Origin: Oxalobacteraceae bacterium
GTDB lineage: Bacteria; Pseudomonadota; Gammaproteobacteria; Burkholderiales; Burkholderiaceae_D
Direction: 5' to 3'
Assembly: GCA_947487325.1 (NCBI GenBank)
Contig: CANKWG010000101.1
Coordinates: 1 to 7,924, forward strand
Length of the DNA: 7,924 bases
Shown piece after piece: positions 6,748 through 7,924 of this stretch. Position numbers and translations under genes: made by a program. The notes under the pieces were generated by a model, which was not told the DNA's origin, made no database searches, and saw only the letters and a list, made by a program, of their open reading frames with translations. Within the stretch, counting starts at the first letter, position 1. Every line of letters begins with the position of its first letter.

Positions 6748-6762
6748 AGTTGTTCACTTATT

Positions 6763-6772
6763 GGAAGCTTCC
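6763..6772. repeat. Perfect 10-base palindrome between the divergent Pho boxes
   Basis: GGAAGCTTCC is self-complementary and touches the first base of the pstS Pho box. It is too short to be a terminator and has no T tract. It could be an operator half of another regulator or simply chance. Confidence 0.3.
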
Positions 6773-6789
6773 TGTCATGTAGCTGACAC
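6772..6789 (+). promoter_or_regulatory. Pho box for pstS
   Basis: CTGTCAT, GTAG, CTGACAC: two 7-base half-sites with an 11-base period, the first a perfect match and the second 4/7 to CTGTCAT (5/7 if the CTGTCAC variant is allowed). It is followed after exactly 10 bases by the -10 element at 6800-6805, the classical arrangement of PhoB-activated promoters. Confidence 0.82.
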
Positions 6790-6799
6790 AAAGGGCCTT

Positions 6800-6805
6800 T
6801 ATAGT
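6800..6805 (+). promoter_or_regulatory. -10 element of the pstS promoter
   Basis: TATAGT (5/6 match to TATAAT) lies 10 bases after the Pho box. Transcription would start near 6812, leaving a leader of about 39 bases before the pstS ATG. Confidence 0.65.
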
Positions 6806-6839
6806 CCGTCAGGTTGTTTTGTCCCCACCCCAAAAAAGC

Positions 6840-6845
6840 GAGGAG
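6840..6845 (+). promoter_or_regulatory. Ribosome binding site of pstS
   Basis: GAGGAG, 5 bases before the ATG at 6851. It fixes the pstS start there, in front of a good signal peptide, and excludes the longer in-frame reading from about 6761, which would cross the promoter. Confidence 0.8.
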
Positions 6846-6850
6846 TCTTC

Positions 6851-7894
6851 ATGCGTAAGTTGCAATTTATTAAAGGCGTCGTCGGCGCAGCGGCAGGTCT
6901 TGTGATGGCCATGTCTGTACATGCTGCTGATATTACCGGAGCCGGCGCTACTTTTCCGTTCCCAATCTATTCCAAATGGGCTGAAGCCTACAAAGCCGCG
7001 ACAGGCATTGGTCTGAACTATCAATCCATCGGTTCCGGTGGTGGCATCAAGCAAATCAAAGCCAAGACTGTTGACTTTGGTGCTTCCGACAGGCCTATGC
7101 CAATCGAAGAACTTGAAAAAGAAGGTTTGATACAGTTCCCAGCCATCATCGGCGGTGTGGTGCCTGTTATGAACATTGATGGCGTTGAAGCTGGTCAGAT
7201 GAAACTCACCGCCGACATCATCTCGGGCATTCATCTTGGCAAGATCAGCAAGTGGAACGATCCAGCGATCGTGGCGCTGAACCCTGACATGAAGTTGCCT
7301 GCTTTGGCGATCACAGTCGTTCACCGCGCTGATAGCTCGGGCACGACTTTCCTCTGGACGGATTACTTGTCCAAGTCGAATGCAGAGTTCAAATCAGTTG
7401 TTGGCGCTAACACTGCGGTCAAATGGCCAACCGGTGTAGGCGGCAAAGGCAATGAAGGCGTTGCAGCCAATGTTCAGCGTATCAAAGGCGCCTTTGGTTA
7501 TGTTGAGTATGCTTTCGCGAAAAAGAACAAGATCACCTATGCGCAGTTGAAGAACCGTGAAGGCGAATTTGTTCAGCCCGATGACGAGACCTTCAAGGCT
7601 GCTGCAGCCAATGGTGACTGGGCCAATACGCCCGGCATGGCAGTGGTCCTGACCAATCAGCCAGGCAAGAACAGCTGGCCAGCAACAGGTGCATCGTTCA
7701 TCATCATGCACAAGGCACAGCCCGACGCTCTGACTGGTCGCGCAGTACTGAAATTCTTCGACTGGGCTTACAAGAACGGCGCTGGCATGGCTACCGAGCT
7801 GGATTACGTTCCAATGCCCCCAAGCACCCAGAAGCTGGTTAGCGACCTGTGGAAAGCACAACTCAAGGATCCTAGCGGCAAGGCAATCTGGTAA
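6851..7894 (+). CDS. pstS: Phosphate ABC transporter, periplasmic phosphate-binding protein PstS
   Basis: A 347-residue substrate-binding protein that captures inorganic phosphate in the periplasm and delivers it to the PstCAB transporter. The N-terminus is a typical Sec signal peptide: positive MRK, a hydrophobic core, then SVHA with likely cleavage after A25. The mature protein begins ADITGAGATFPFP. Compared with E. coli PstS (phosphate contacts T10, F11, S38, D56, R135, S139, G140, T141), the matching residues here are T34, F35, S62 in SIGSGGG, D80 in GASDRP, R159 and S163-G164-T165. All are conserved at a constant offset of 24. The gene has its own Pho box, -10 and strong ribosome binding site. 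The window ends 30 bases after the stop, where pstC would be expected; no terminator is visible in that stretch. Confidence 0.97.
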   Translation: MRKLQFIKGVVGAAAGLVMAMSVHAADITGAGATFPFPIYSKWAEAYKAATGIGLNYQSIGSGGGIKQIKAKTVDFGASDRPMPIEELEKEGLIQFPAIIGGVVPVMNIDGVEAGQMKLTADIISGIHLGKISKWNDPAIVALNPDMKLPALAITVVHRADSSGTTFLWTDYLSKSNAEFKSVVGANTAVKWPTGVGGKGNEGVAANVQRIKGAFGYVEYAFAKKNKITYAQLKNREGEFVQPDDETFKAAAANGDWANTPGMAVVLTNQPGKNSWPATGASFIIMHKAQPDALTGRAVLKFFDWAYKNGAGMATELDYVPMPPSTQKLVSDLWKAQLKDPSGKAIW

Positions 7895-7924
7895 TACCGA
7901 TTTAAACATCTCCAAGTGTTTTTA

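Noticed and set aside
6707..6757. GTG-started N-terminal extension of ppk
   Set aside because: The extra 17 codons cross the minus-strand Pho box and -10 element, and PPK1 homology begins well after the ATG at 6706.
6761..6850. Longer in-frame reading of pstS
   Set aside because: It would translate through the pstS Pho box and -10 and place 30 residues before a normal signal peptide; the start at 6851 has GAGGAG 5 bases upstream.
6809..7324. Minus-strand ORF opposite pstS
   Set aside because: Antisense shadow of pstS, whose phosphate-binding residues are all conserved in the + frame.
7895..7924. Possible terminator or new gene after pstS
   Set aside because: Only 30 bases remain, with no hairpin, ribosome binding site or start codon that can be supported.
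1..7924. tRNA, rRNA, CRISPR array, insertion sequence or phage genes
   Set aside because: No cloverleaf, spaced repeats, terminal inverted repeats, transposase or integrase motifs were found; nearly all bases are explained by the genes listed.

Overview
The window reads as a phosphate-starvation (Pho regulon) cluster from a Gram-negative proteobacterium. Betaproteobacteria is my best guess, from the ppk/sixA/pstS neighbourhood and the style of PstS and PPK1; this is inference, not a database result. Base composition is moderate (roughly half G+C by eye). All genes look vertically inherited and intact. I see no mobile element, tRNA, rRNA or CRISPR array.

Layout. (1) Positions 2-739, +: the C-terminal third of a PhoX-type alkaline phosphatase, cut by the window edge. 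(2) Positions 749-792: tandem 11-nt Pho-box repeats. (3) Positions 833-4126, +: four tightly coupled genes joined by GTGA, ATGA and ATGA overlaps. They encode an OlsB-like N-acyltransferase, an LpxH/PlcP-like metallophosphoesterase, an MGDG-synthase-type glycosyltransferase and an unknown four-helix membrane protein. (4) Positions 4137-6706, -: ppk (polyphosphate kinase 1) followed by a SixA-type histidine phosphatase that overlaps its stop codon. (5) Positions 6707-6850: a divergent regulatory region with one Pho box for each direction. (6) Positions 6851-7894, +: pstS, the periplasmic phosphate-binding protein of the high-affinity Pst transporter. The last 30 bases hold no visible feature.

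How it fits together. PhoX would release phosphate from organic esters outside the cytoplasm, PstS would capture it, and PPK would store it as polyphosphate. The four-gene operon is best explained as membrane lipid remodelling. The metallophosphoesterase would strip phosphate head groups from phospholipids to leave diacylglycerol. The glycosyltransferase would convert diacylglycerol to a phosphorus-free glycolipid. The OlsB-like enzyme would start synthesis of a phosphorus-free aminolipid such as ornithine lipid. A Pho box directly upstream of this operon, with related boxes in front of ppk and pstS, supports this reading over lipid A or peptidoglycan roles, which the individual domain names might suggest. 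The membrane protein at the operon end is the least understood part and the best candidate for something undescribed.
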